From the NCBI GenBank assembly GCA_017883585.1, contig JADGNG010000031.1, positions 1-35,417 on the forward strand: a stretch of 35,417 nt of DNA, given 5' to 3'. Positions within the stretch are counted from its first letter, which is position 1. Each line of letters starts with the position of its first letter. The position numbers were made by a program, and so were the translations under genes. The stretch is from Candidatus Bathyarchaeota archaeon. GTDB taxonomy: Archaea > Thermoproteota > Bathyarchaeia > TCS64. Under the pieces are notes generated by a model. The model saw only the letters and a program-made list of their open reading frames with translations, was not told the origin of the DNA and made no database searches. Positions 15,184 through 22,171 of the stretch are shown one piece after another.

Positions 15184-16425
15184 ATGGTAAACATCCGATT
15201 ATTCGACGAGTACAGAAACATCCCGCGGGAGGCAAATTATCTAATCTACTCGATGATCTTCCCGAACCTCGCTTACGGCATGTTCTACATGGATCTCCCC
15301 TACCTCCTGACTCAGGTGAGGGGCATCTCCACTGGGTTCATGGGGGCCCTGATAACCATAATGGGGGTGTCGATGGTTGCGTCGAGCATACCATTCGGCA
15401 TCCTCGCCGACAGGTTCAGCCGGAGAAAGATACTCATCTTCGGCAATATTGTTGCCAGCGTCACGATCTCGGTATTCGCGCTCACGGACAACCAGTTTAT
15501 CCTGTTGGCCGCAGCCCTCTTGGAGGGCGTATCGGAGGCTGCTTTCTCATCCTCAGCCAGCGCTTTACTGGCTGACAAGGCGACGGACCAGAAGAGAAAC
15601 AGCGTGTTCTCCTTCTCGGGATTCACTGGGAATCTGGCCTTCGGCTTTGGCGGGCTTATAATCCCCGCCGTTGTGGTCTTCGAGATGCTTGGCTACAACG
15701 TGCAAGAGTCTCACTCCATCCTATACGTAATCGTGGTCGCGTTGAGCCTCGTCTCCACAATTTTGATACTGAAAGTCACGGAGCCAGGAGAACCACATGT
15801 AGGGGAGAAGATGACGCTTAGGAACATCTACCCTAAGAAATCTGGCGGAGTCTTAGGTAAGTATCTCTTAACAAGCGTCATAATCGCTTTCGGGGCGGGC
15901 CTGATAGTGCCCCTGATGTCTGTCTGGTTCGGTTACCGATTCGGCATCTCCGACACGCTCAGCGGCCCGATCCTTGGTGCATCAAGTCTTTTAATCGGTG
16001 TAGCTACTCTTGCCTCGCCTCTGATAGCCAGAAGGTTGGGTACCATCAAGGCCATAGTCGTCACCCAGGCCGCCTCGACCCTCTTCATGTTCTTTACTCC
16101 ACTGGCTCCCGAGTTCGTATCTGCGAGCCTGGTCTACTCCCTTAGGAGTCTGTTGATGAACATGGCTAGCCCGTTGCAGCAGTCGATGATAATGGGTATG
16201 GTCCCTGAGGGGGAGAGGGGGATAGCATCAGGGATAAGCTCGGCGATGTGGAAGCTGCCGAACTCACTCAGCACGTTTATTGGGGCATGGCTGCTGGGTT
16301 TGGGTTTGCTCTCGGCGCCGTTCTACATCGCGAGCGTTTTCTACCTGGTCTCTATCGCTATTTTCTGGTTCTTTTTTAGGAATATGAAGATGCCTGAGGA
16401 AATGCTTTCTGTGGTTAGAAATTAG
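15184..16425 (+). CDS. Major facilitator superfamily transporter
   Basis: A 413-residue transporter with about twelve hydrophobic segments. The MFS motif A-like loop is GILADRFSRRKILIFG near residues 73-88, between helices 2 and 3. A central loop at about residues 195-220 (VTEPGEPHVGEKMTLRNIYPK) separates the two halves. The substrate cannot be inferred; the charge-poor helices resemble drug or sugar exporters only generally. No partner gene is adjacent: the upstream ywbE-like gene is divergent and a tRNA lies downstream on the other strand. Confidence 0.93.
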   Translation: MVNIRLFDEYRNIPREANYLIYSMIFPNLAYGMFYMDLPYLLTQVRGISTGFMGALITIMGVSMVASSIPFGILADRFSRRKILIFGNIVASVTISVFALTDNQFILLAAALLEGVSEAAFSSSASALLADKATDQKRNSVFSFSGFTGNLAFGFGGLIIPAVVVFEMLGYNVQESHSILYVIVVALSLVSTILILKVTEPGEPHVGEKMTLRNIYPKKSGGVLGKYLLTSVIIAFGAGLIVPLMSVWFGYRFGISDTLSGPILGASSLLIGVATLASPLIARRLGTIKAIVVTQAASTLFMFFTPLAPEFVSASLVYSLRSLLMNMASPLQQSMIMGMVPEGERGIASGISSAMWKLPNSLSTFIGAWLLGLGLLSAPFYIASVFYLVSIAIFWFFFRNMKMPEEMLSVVRN

Positions 16426-16480
16426 GCACACGTTCCGAAAAATAAGTATGAATTTGATTAGTGTATTTTTGAGTTGATTT

Positions 16481-16591
16481 TGGCGGGCCCGGAGGGATTT
16501 GAACCCTCGATCTCCGGCTTAGAAGGCTTGCGCGTCGGCGTCGGGTTTCAGCGACCGACTAGGCGCCTTATCCTGGCTTGGCCACGGGCCC
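16481..16591 (-). tRNA. tRNA-Arg (anticodon UCU) with intron
   Basis: Read on the minus strand from 16591. Acceptor arm GGGCCCG pairs with CGGGCCC, followed by G73 and an encoded CCA (16481-16483). The D arm is GCC...GGC, and the anticodon loop CTTCTAA has UCU at 16521-16523. The variable loop is AGATC, and the T arm is GAGGG-TTCAAAT-CCCTC. Removing 33 bases (16528-16560) leaves a normal 75-base tRNA plus CCA. The mature sequence closely follows the archaeal tRNA-Arg(UCU) pattern. The intron lies at position 29/30, inside the anticodon stem, instead of 37/38. The predicted mature stem has a U29-C41 mismatch. Confidence 0.92.
16528..16560 (-). other. Intron of tRNA-Arg at non-canonical position 29/30
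   Basis: The exon-intron junctions can form a relaxed bulge-helix-bulge. A GCGC helix (exon bases 24-27 with the intron 3' end) is flanked by the three-base bulges CTA and AAG, with an inner GTCGG/CCGAC helix. Cutting after the second bulge base on each side gives a 33-base intron. The outer helix is weak (G-C, A·C, A-U), so the exact splice sites are tentative. Confidence 0.65.
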
Positions 16592-16611
16592 CACCGTCTT
16601 GAGGAGCATCC

Positions 16612-16626
16612 CCTCTTTTTAAGAAT
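16612..16626 (-). promoter_or_regulatory. TATA box of tRNA-Arg
   Basis: TTCTTAAAAAGAGG on the minus strand lies about 25-35 bases upstream of the tRNA 5' end at 16591, the usual archaeal distance. The remaining bases up to 16779 show no further feature. Confidence 0.6.
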
Positions 16627-16779
16627 GATGCGTGCGCGTGCTGTTTCAGTAGTAATAAGCGTGCTAGTTTAGGTTAAGATGCAAGGCGTTAAAGTTGGTT
16701 AGAATGAGTACCTGAGGCAGCGATTCAACGTTTTCGAAGAAAAATTGCAGAATGGGATTCCAATAGCCTAAAGGTTCGA

Positions 16780-17289
16780 TTACCATGATCCAGCGTGGAT
16801 CCTGTCCTGGATGTAACGGTTAGCCGGTGGCTTCTCCTCCATCGGATGGCCAATTGAGATTATGCAGAGTGGTTGTATCTTATCCGGTATGTGAAGCAAG
16901 CCCTTAACGCCTTTGACCAGATTCTCGTTCGGGTAGACCCCCAACCAGACGGCACCGAGGCCAATAGCTTTTGCAGCGAGTAGGATGTTCTGGGTGGCTG
17001 CTGAGCAGTCCTGCACCCAAAAGCCAGTGCCGCCGTCCAGTTCGCTGTCCCCGCAGACAATTATTGCGAGGGCCGCCTGTTCCAGCATCTTGGAGTAGTT
17101 ATGGAACTTCGGTATCTCTAGTAGCGTCGCCCTGTCCCTAACAACAACAAAGTGCCAGGGCTGTCTGTTATGGCCGCTTGGCGCGGCCATGCCCGCCTCT
17201 AGCAGGCGCTTCAGCTCAGCGTCCGTGACGGGTTTATCTGAGTACTTCCTGATGCTCCGTCTCCCGAGTATCGCTTCCATTGCTTCCAT
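16780..17289 (-). CDS. Nitroreductase family protein (copy 1)
   Basis: A 169-residue FMN-dependent nitroreductase-fold protein. FMN-phosphate-binding RRSIRKY lies near residues 10-16, with PSGHNRQPWHFVVV and the C-terminal GHPMEEKP. Length is at the short end of the family, like NADH-oxidase-type members. It lies five bases from the stop of a related upstream copy and shares an mRNA with it. GGTGA four bases before ATG 17289 supports the start; a second ATG three codons later is possible. The physiological substrate is unknown. Confidence 0.92.
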   Translation of the reverse strand: MEAMEAILGRRSIRKYSDKPVTDAELKRLLEAGMAAPSGHNRQPWHFVVVRDRATLLEIPKFHNYSKMLEQAALAIIVCGDSELDGGTGFWVQDCSAATQNILLAAKAIGLGAVWLGVYPNENLVKGVKGLLHIPDKIQPLCIISIGHPMEEKPPANRYIQDRIHAGSW

Positions 17290-17293
17290 GTAT

Positions 17294-17800
17294 TCACCAC
17301 TTCTCCATGTGTACTATCTCGGTTATCGGCTTCTTGGCGTGTTGCCCCGGCTTCTCGTCAGGAAGACCGAAGGGCACCACGGCGACCACAGTGGCTTCCT
17401 TCGGGATACCGAACTCCCTCTTCACTTCTTCTTCCTTGAAGTCGCCAATCCAGCAACTGCCGACGCCCTGTACCTCGGCGGCGAGGACCATGTTCTGGAG
17501 GGCTATGGTTGTGTCCACGATGCCCCACTTTCGGCTCGTGTCGTCGAATGGGAGGGAGACACCGATGACGACAAATGATGAGTCCTTGACGAAGCCGCTC
17601 CACCTCCCTCCGGAGAGCTTCTCCTTCGCGGCTTGGGCATCAACGACTATGAAGTGCCAGGGCTGCTTATTGGAGGCGCTGGGTGCCTGCCTCCCTGCCT
17701 CGAGTATCTTCTCCTTGACTGCCAGGGTTACGGGCTCCTTCTTGTATTTGCGTATGCTCCTCCTCGCCAGAATCTTGTCTATGCAGCTCAGAATATCCAC
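17294..17800 (-). CDS. Nitroreductase family protein (copy 2)
   Basis: A 168-residue paralogue of the following gene: ARRSIRKYKKEPVT, then PSASNKQPWHFIVVDA, and the ending GLPDEKPGQHAKKP. The start is GTG at 17798-17800. The two copies share the same layout but only moderate identity, which indicates an old duplication rather than a recent one. Members of this family bind FMN and reduce nitro compounds, flavins or quinones, or act on iodotyrosine-like substrates; the role here is not evident. Confidence 0.92.
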   Translation of the reverse strand: MDILSCIDKILARRSIRKYKKEPVTLAVKEKILEAGRQAPSASNKQPWHFIVVDAQAAKEKLSGGRWSGFVKDSSFVVIGVSLPFDDTSRKWGIVDTTIALQNMVLAAEVQGVGSCWIGDFKEEEVKREFGIPKEATVVAVVPFGLPDEKPGQHAKKPITEIVHMEKW

Positions 17801-17869
17801 CGGTTATCTGAGTGGGCCTCTGGTTTTTAGGGTAATCGCCTATATCCCGGGGGCGGTGCTGGTTCATCT

Positions 17870-18244
17870 ATGGAGGTTCTCGTGGAGCGTGGGCTCCTCG
17901 GCGAAATGCTGATGTTCGCCAAGGAGAGGCACCCGAAGGAGGCGGTACTTATGCTCAGGGGGAAGGCTTCTAAGGAGTCTATTACCATCACCGACTACCT
18001 CTTCCCACCATACGCGACGACGAACAGTGTCTCAGCGAGCTACCCTATCCACATGCTCCCAATCGACTTCTCCATCGTAGGTACTGCGCACAGCCATCCC
18101 TCGGGCTCGCTTCAACTCTCGGCGGTGGATATGAACAACATGTATGGCCGGATCAGCGTGCTGATGGGCTTCCCCTACGGGCTCGGGGACGTGGCGGCCT
18201 TCAACAAGCAGGCGGAGCGCCTCATCATCAGGGTCACAGACTAA
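17870..18244 (+). CDS. JAMM/MPN+ metalloprotease
   Basis: A 124-residue single-domain JAMM protein with a full set of zinc-site residues: E24, then H74-x-H76-x7-S84-x2-D87 (TAHSHPSGSLQLSAVD). This is the same fold as the Rpn11 and AMSH deubiquitinases and archaeal deconjugases of SAMP-type modifiers. Bacterial relatives cleave other peptides, so the substrate is uncertain. The gene is followed after 48 bases by nep1 on the same strand and may be co-transcribed. No ubiquitin-like partner is in the window. Confidence 0.92.
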   Translation: MEVLVERGLLGEMLMFAKERHPKEAVLMLRGKASKESITITDYLFPPYATTNSVSASYPIHMLPIDFSIVGTAHSHPSGSLQLSAVDMNNMYGRISVLMGFPYGLGDVAAFNKQAERLIIRVTD

Positions 18245-18292
18245 CCATGCCGTGATACTGTTATTATTCGGGCCTCCCCTATCTTTCCCAGA

Positions 18293-18970
18293 ATGCTCAA
18301 CCTCCTTTTCGTCGAGTCCTCGCTGGAGCTGGTACCGCGGAAGATAGCCCGCCACCCATCCGTCACGCGGAACGCGCAGAGGGAGGGGAAGAACCCCGAG
18401 GGGGTCCTTCTAGACCGGAGCCTCCACCACCACGCGATGCTGAACCTACCCGAGGCTGAGAAGAGAGGGAGACCGGACATCATCCACTTCTGCCTCCTCG
18501 AGGCACTGGGGTCTCCGCTCAACAAGTCGGGGAAGCTCAAGCTACTCGTACACACCCTCAATAGTGATCTACTCGAAGTTTCCCCCGAACTGAGGCTGCC
18601 CCGCGACTGCTACAGGTTCAGGAGCCTGATCGAGCAGCTTTTCGCGGTGAAGCGCGTCCCGCCGGAGGGGACTCCATTAATCACCTTTTCTCGGAAGAGC
18701 CTCAGCGACGTAAAGGCGGATGTGCACCCAAGTCGTACTGTGGCGCTAACGAGCCACGGGAGAGCGAGGAAGCTCAACAACCTCTGTATGGACCTAGCCG
18801 CTGAAACCAACCCGCTCGTCCTAATCGGAGCCTACCCGAACGGCCCGATGAGGGAGGAGACGCTCAAGGAGGCGGACGAGGCCGTCAGCATCTACCCTGA
18901 GGCGCTTGAGGCCTGGGTTGTGACCTCACGCCTCATTTACGAGTACGAGAAGGCGACTGGGTTAGAGTAA
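18293..18970 (+). CDS. nep1: Nep1/Emg1 16S rRNA pseudouridine N1-methyltransferase
   Basis: A 225-residue SPOUT methyltransferase of the Nep1 family, which methylates a pseudouridine in helix 35 of 16S rRNA during small-subunit assembly. Diagnostic segments are the N-terminal FVESSLELVP, LDRSLHHHAM, GRPDIIHFCLLEALGSPLNK, and a C-terminal knot region with LIGAYPNGPM. Length matches archaeal homologues. The stop overlaps the end of the opposite-strand HAD gene by nine bases. Confidence 0.95.
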   Translation: MLNLLFVESSLELVPRKIARHPSVTRNAQREGKNPEGVLLDRSLHHHAMLNLPEAEKRGRPDIIHFCLLEALGSPLNKSGKLKLLVHTLNSDLLEVSPELRLPRDCYRFRSLIEQLFAVKRVPPEGTPLITFSRKSLSDVKADVHPSRTVALTSHGRARKLNNLCMDLAAETNPLVLIGAYPNGPMREETLKEADEAVSIYPEALEAWVVTSRLIYEYEKATGLE

Positions 18971-19594
18971 GCGTCCAGCGAACTCGTTCAGGTCGTGTAC
19001 CACGTCCTCGCCGTTCAACTCCCCTGTTCTGTCGAGGTGGAAGGCTTTGACCCCGAGCTGTTTGGGTGCTTGGTAGTCGAACTCGGCGTGGTCTCCGACA
19101 TGTGCAAGCTCCGTCGGCTCAATCTCGAGTATCTCACAGACTCTCTGGTAGAAGTCGGGTGCCTTCTTGACGGCTCGAAAGTCAGTGGGGGCGGAGAAGA
19201 CCCTGCTGAAGGGGTACTCAATGCACTCTAGTTGTATTTTGAGGAACTCCCTGATGGTGTTGCTGCAGACGATGAGGGGGTAACGCTTCCCGAGGCGCGT
19301 GAGGGCGCTGGGGACATCGGGGTAGACGTTGCACTCCTCCTTGCGCCTCTTCGGGAGGTCCCGCCAATAGTGGGGGAGACCGAGGCGCTTCCACCAATAG
19401 CCCACGTCATACCACTCCGGCTGCCCCTCGCCCACCTCCGCGTACTCGGCTAGGACCCTCTTTCTCGCCTCCTCAAGAGGGAGGCCGTGCGCCTCCGCGT
19501 AGAGGGCTGGGATGTCCCCCTCCCAGATCTGCTTGCTGTAGGCGTGGTCAACGAGGGTACCCTCCATGTCGAAGCTGACCACACGTATCGGCAT
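18962..19594 (-). CDS. HAD-superfamily hydrolase
   Basis: A 210-residue haloacid dehalogenase-fold enzyme. Motif I is SFDMEGTLVD, with the nucleophile Asp at residue 9 and Glu, not Asp, two positions on. Motif II is IVCSNT, and motif IV is HVGDHAEFDYQAPKQLGVKAF. A cap domain fills residues about 20-90. The D-x-E pattern also occurs in enolase-phosphatase E1 (MtnC/MasA), but the rest is more like generic phosphatases. The substrate is unknown. The gene converges on nep1 and is divergent from the BKACE gene, with an intergenic space of about 90 bases. Confidence 0.9.
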   Translation of the reverse strand: MPIRVVSFDMEGTLVDHAYSKQIWEGDIPALYAEAHGLPLEEARKRVLAEYAEVGEGQPEWYDVGYWWKRLGLPHYWRDLPKRRKEECNVYPDVPSALTRLGKRYPLIVCSNTIREFLKIQLECIEYPFSRVFSAPTDFRAVKKAPDFYQRVCEILEIEPTELAHVGDHAEFDYQAPKQLGVKAFHLDRTGELNGEDVVHDLNEFAGRLL

Positions 19595-19682
19595 ACCCTA
19601 TCCGGTGCGTAACTCGCTGAAAAACACGGCGGCGACTCGCAACCGTTAAACTCGGTTGAGTCACCCAGTATATAGAGTTCTT

Positions 19683-20534
19683 ATGGCGAAGATGATTATC
19701 ACTGCGGCGTTGACGGGCGGGGAGCCGGTGCATAAGGGGATGACGCCCTACGTGCCGAGTTCCCCCGAGGAGATTGCGGAGGAGACCTACAAGTGCTGGG
19801 AGGCTGGGGCCTCCATAGTGCACCTTCACGCGAAGGACCCGGTGACTGGTAAGCCGGCGGCGGACCCCAACCCCTACTTCAAGCAGTACGCGAAGTTGAT
19901 CAGGGATCGCTGTGACATCATCATTAACATGACGACTGGGGGTGCGCGCCCTACGACGGGGGAGAAGCTCGACGAGATGGTGAAGGAGAGGTGCGGCCTA
20001 GGCGCGGAGATGATGAGCCTCAACATGGGTACCATCAACCTCTGGACGCCCCCATACGAGAACGTATTCATGAACGAGATACCACGGATTAGGCGGTGGG
20101 TTGGGTACATGTACGAGGCGGGGGTCAAGCCGGAGCTCGAGTTCTACGACACTGGGATGATAAACGCGACGAAGATGCTGGTGAAGGACGGTGTGCTGAG
20201 GGAGCCACTTCATGTGCAGTTCGTGATGGTGGGGACGACGGGGTGGTCCCCTACGCCGAAGGCCCTCATGTATGGGGTGGAGCAGATCAACCCGAGCTGG
20301 ACGTGGAGCGTCTGCTCGCTTGGGCGGACCCAGCTCCCTATGGGGGCGTTTGCGATGACCCTCGGCGGCCACGTACGCGTCGGCTTCGAGGATAACATCT
20401 ATATCCGACACGGGGAGCTGGCGAAGAGCAACGCCGACCTAGTCAAGAGGATCGTCACAATCGCGGAGGCGCTCAACATTGAGGTGGCGAAGCCTGACGA
20501 GGCCAGGAAGATGCTCGGCCTCCCCAAACCCTAG
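19683..20534 (+). CDS. Beta-keto acid cleavage enzyme (BKACE, DUF849)
   Basis: A 283-residue zinc enzyme of the BKACE family, whose founder Kce cleaves 3-keto-5-aminohexanoate with acetyl-CoA to give acetoacetate plus a CoA ester. The fold and motifs fit: TAALTGGEPVHKG, the zinc ligands H47-x-H49 (IVHLHAKDP), DIIINMTTGG, and the Gly-rich VGTTGWSPTP. A TTG at 19656 would extend it by nine residues, but ATG 19683 gives the usual family start. No other lysine-fermentation genes are near, so the beta-keto acid substrate is open. A CoA-transferase pair lies 4 kb away and could handle a product. Confidence 0.93.
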   Translation: MAKMIITAALTGGEPVHKGMTPYVPSSPEEIAEETYKCWEAGASIVHLHAKDPVTGKPAADPNPYFKQYAKLIRDRCDIIINMTTGGARPTTGEKLDEMVKERCGLGAEMMSLNMGTINLWTPPYENVFMNEIPRIRRWVGYMYEAGVKPELEFYDTGMINATKMLVKDGVLREPLHVQFVMVGTTGWSPTPKALMYGVEQINPSWTWSVCSLGRTQLPMGAFAMTLGGHVRVGFEDNIYIRHGELAKSNADLVKRIVTIAEALNIEVAKPDEARKMLGLPKP

Positions 20535-20608
20535 ACTTTTCACGCAAGACGCTCGCGCCGTTGCCGCTGCGTTGAGCGTAATGTAAGACTCCAACACGCG
20601 TGGAGGCA

Positions 20609-20744
20609 GGGATCATCTGGGGGATCATTTTAGGGTGCGAGGGATCATTTTGGTTCCGGTTTTAAAGCTGTAAGGTGCTCTGAGGATCAGTAGGGGATCG
20701 ACAAAGGATCGATGGGGGATTAAGCAGGGATCAATTGGGATCAT
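20609..20744 (+). repeat. Clustered GGGATCAT / GGATC direct repeats
   Basis: The octamer GGGATCAT occurs at 20609-20616, 20621-20628, 20641-20648 and 20737-20744. Related GGATC-containing copies start at 20684, 20695, 20706 and 20727, all in the same orientation, and a GGGGGATTA variant is at about 20713-20721. A reverse copy (ATGATCCC) lies at 20927-20934. Spacing is irregular (12, 20 and about 10 bases), so this is not a CRISPR. It may be an array of protein-binding sites. Confidence 0.7.
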
Positions 20745-20926
20745 GGAGCTCTCCAAATACTAGCTAGCCAGGGGCTGCGTAAGTCGGTAGGACACGAAAT
20801 CCTCTGGGAGAGAGGAGTGTTCTAAAGGAAAAGACATAGGCAAGACTGATACAGAATGATAGATCATTATTGAAATCGATCTCTCTCGTATTAGTTTTTA
20901 TTATTTTGATCCCCTGCTTGATATGA

Positions 20927-20951
20927 ATGATCCCATATATATGGGACGATC
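20927..20951. promoter_or_regulatory. Perfect palindrome containing a TATA-like core
   Basis: TCCCATATATATGGGA at 20931-20946 is a perfect 16-base palindrome whose centre, ATATATAT, could bind TBP. It overlaps a reverse copy of the GGGATCAT octamer at 20927-20934, with a further GATC at 20948-20951. If it is a promoter, transcription would begin near 20960 and run through the 21000-21027 inverted repeat, well before the next gene. A non-coding or long-leader transcript is possible. Confidence 0.5.
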
Positions 20952-21160
20952 ACTTTTTTATAAGACCGTCGCATTTCTTATCTTGATGCTATATCTGATC
21001 CGATGGTGTCTCAACTACCGTCATCGGCCTGGTCGCAACTATATTTCCGAGTTTAGGGGAGAGTCGCGCGCGCATAACAAATCACTTTTTAGCCCCTCGT
21101 AAATCCTCCGAATAATTAATATCCCTTGCTTCCTGATATTCATTCAGAAGGTTGTAAAAT

Positions 21161-22138
21161 ATGGCTGTAAAGATTACGCCAGAGTACATAGATCTACTCA
21201 ACGGAGCCGTCGAGAGGGAGATTCAGGTGAGCCTCCAGTATCTCCTCCAGCACGCGAAGATTGAGAAGCTGATGAGGAAGAAGCTTCCTGAGAACATACT
21301 CCTCGACAAGACCACATACGACGCCGTCGGCAAGTTCCTACGAGAGATCGGTATAATGGAGATGAAGCACGCCGCATCCATCATGGAGAGGATCTATTAC
21401 CTCGGTGGTCAGGCGACAACAATGGCGAAGAAACCCGTAATCGGCGGCTCCCTCAGCGAGTTCGCGAGGCTCGGCGTCGTAGCCGAGGAGGAGGCCCTCG
21501 TCCTCTACAGACAGATACTTGAGGCCACAATCGAGAACGGGGATTACGAGACCCGTGAGCTCTTTGAGAAGATCTACGGTGAGGAGGAGGGACACCTCTT
21601 CAAGTTCCAGGAGTACGTCCACATGCAGGACGAGTCGCAGGAGGAGACGGGGAAGCTCAGCGAGTGGAGGAAGGTCTTCACCGATGACTACTTCGCCCTC
21701 CTCAACAAGGCGGTGGCCAGCGAGATCATGGCCATCATCCAGTACACGAACCAGCACGAAAAGGCCGCGTACCTGAAACTGAGGGGGAGGGAGACGCCCC
21801 TCGAGGTGGTCACGGACAACAACAAGGCGAAGGCAGTGAGCGAGCTCCTAAAGCCCATCTTCATGCAGGAGATGGACCACCTGGAGAAGATATCGGAGCG
21901 GATTTACCTCCTAGAGGGAGAAGCAGTGGTGATGCCGGATCCATTGCCAAAGGTCGGTGACACACCAGACGACTTCCTCGCACTCGACCACGCCGCGGAG
22001 AACGACGCCATCCTCCTCTACCGGAAGATCATTGAGGAAGCGATGAAGCGCGGAGACACGATAACGAGGCGCATGTTTGAGGACATAGTGATGCAGGAAG
22101 AGCAACACTACTGGACGTTCGACGACTACGTCAGGTAA
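21161..22138 (+). CDS. Tandem double-domain ferritin-like (bacterioferritin-type) diiron protein
   Basis: A 325-residue protein built of two homologous ferritin-like four-helix bundles. Domain 1 (about residues 1-155) has E20, E67-x2-H70, E109 and E142-x2-H145. Domain 2 (about 165-325) repeats these as E187, E236-x2-H239, E279 and E312-x2-H315. Each half therefore keeps a full bacterioferritin-type diiron ligand set. Family members are usually about 160 residues with one domain. Likely roles are iron oxidation and storage or peroxide removal. GAAGGT eight bases before ATG supports the start, and T-rich tracts follow the stop. The GATC-repeat region lies directly upstream and could control it. 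Confidence 0.92.
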   Translation: MAVKITPEYIDLLNGAVEREIQVSLQYLLQHAKIEKLMRKKLPENILLDKTTYDAVGKFLREIGIMEMKHAASIMERIYYLGGQATTMAKKPVIGGSLSEFARLGVVAEEEALVLYRQILEATIENGDYETRELFEKIYGEEEGHLFKFQEYVHMQDESQEETGKLSEWRKVFTDDYFALLNKAVASEIMAIIQYTNQHEKAAYLKLRGRETPLEVVTDNNKAKAVSELLKPIFMQEMDHLEKISERIYLLEGEAVVMPDPLPKVGDTPDDFLALDHAAENDAILLYRKIIEEAMKRGDTITRRMFEDIVMQEEQHYWTFDDYVR

Positions 22139-22142
22139 GACC

Positions 22143-22171
22143 TTTTTATTTAGCCTCTTTTTCGGGTTTTT
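22143..22171 (+). terminator. T-tract terminator after the ferritin-like gene
   Basis: Three TTTTT runs (22143-22147, 22159-22163, 22167-22171) directly follow the stop at 22138. This is the usual archaeal intrinsic termination signal. They overlap the 3' end of the convergent methyltransferase gene. Confidence 0.55.

Larger units (their letters stand above)
20535..21160. other. 626-base non-coding region with GATC-rich repeats and palindromes
   Basis: No credible gene was found here. The left half holds a direct-repeat array (20609-20744), and a TCCTCT-GGGAG-AGAGGA hairpin lies at 20800-20816. The right half is AT-rich, with a TATA-like palindrome at 20931-20946 and a CCGATG...CATCGG inverted repeat at 21000-21027. 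The TATA-like AATAATTAAT at 21111-21120 and an SD-like GAAGGT at 21147-21152 probably serve the ferritin-like gene. GATC occurs about 14 times between 20611 and 21000, far above chance. Confidence 0.75.

Noticed and set aside
16540-16570. Reading the tRNA as tRNA-Pro with anticodon CGG in the 5' half
   Set aside because: No matching 3' anticodon stem exists for that reading, while the CTTCTAA loop with UCU gives a full standard tRNA once the intron is removed.
20609-20744. GGGATC repeats as a CRISPR array
   Set aside because: The units are only 5-8 bases long and irregularly spaced, with no spacer-sized unique segments and no cas genes.
20535-21160. Replication origin
   Set aside because: There are repeats and AT-rich DNA but no Orc1/Cdc6 gene nearby and no recognisable origin recognition box; kept only as a check to run.
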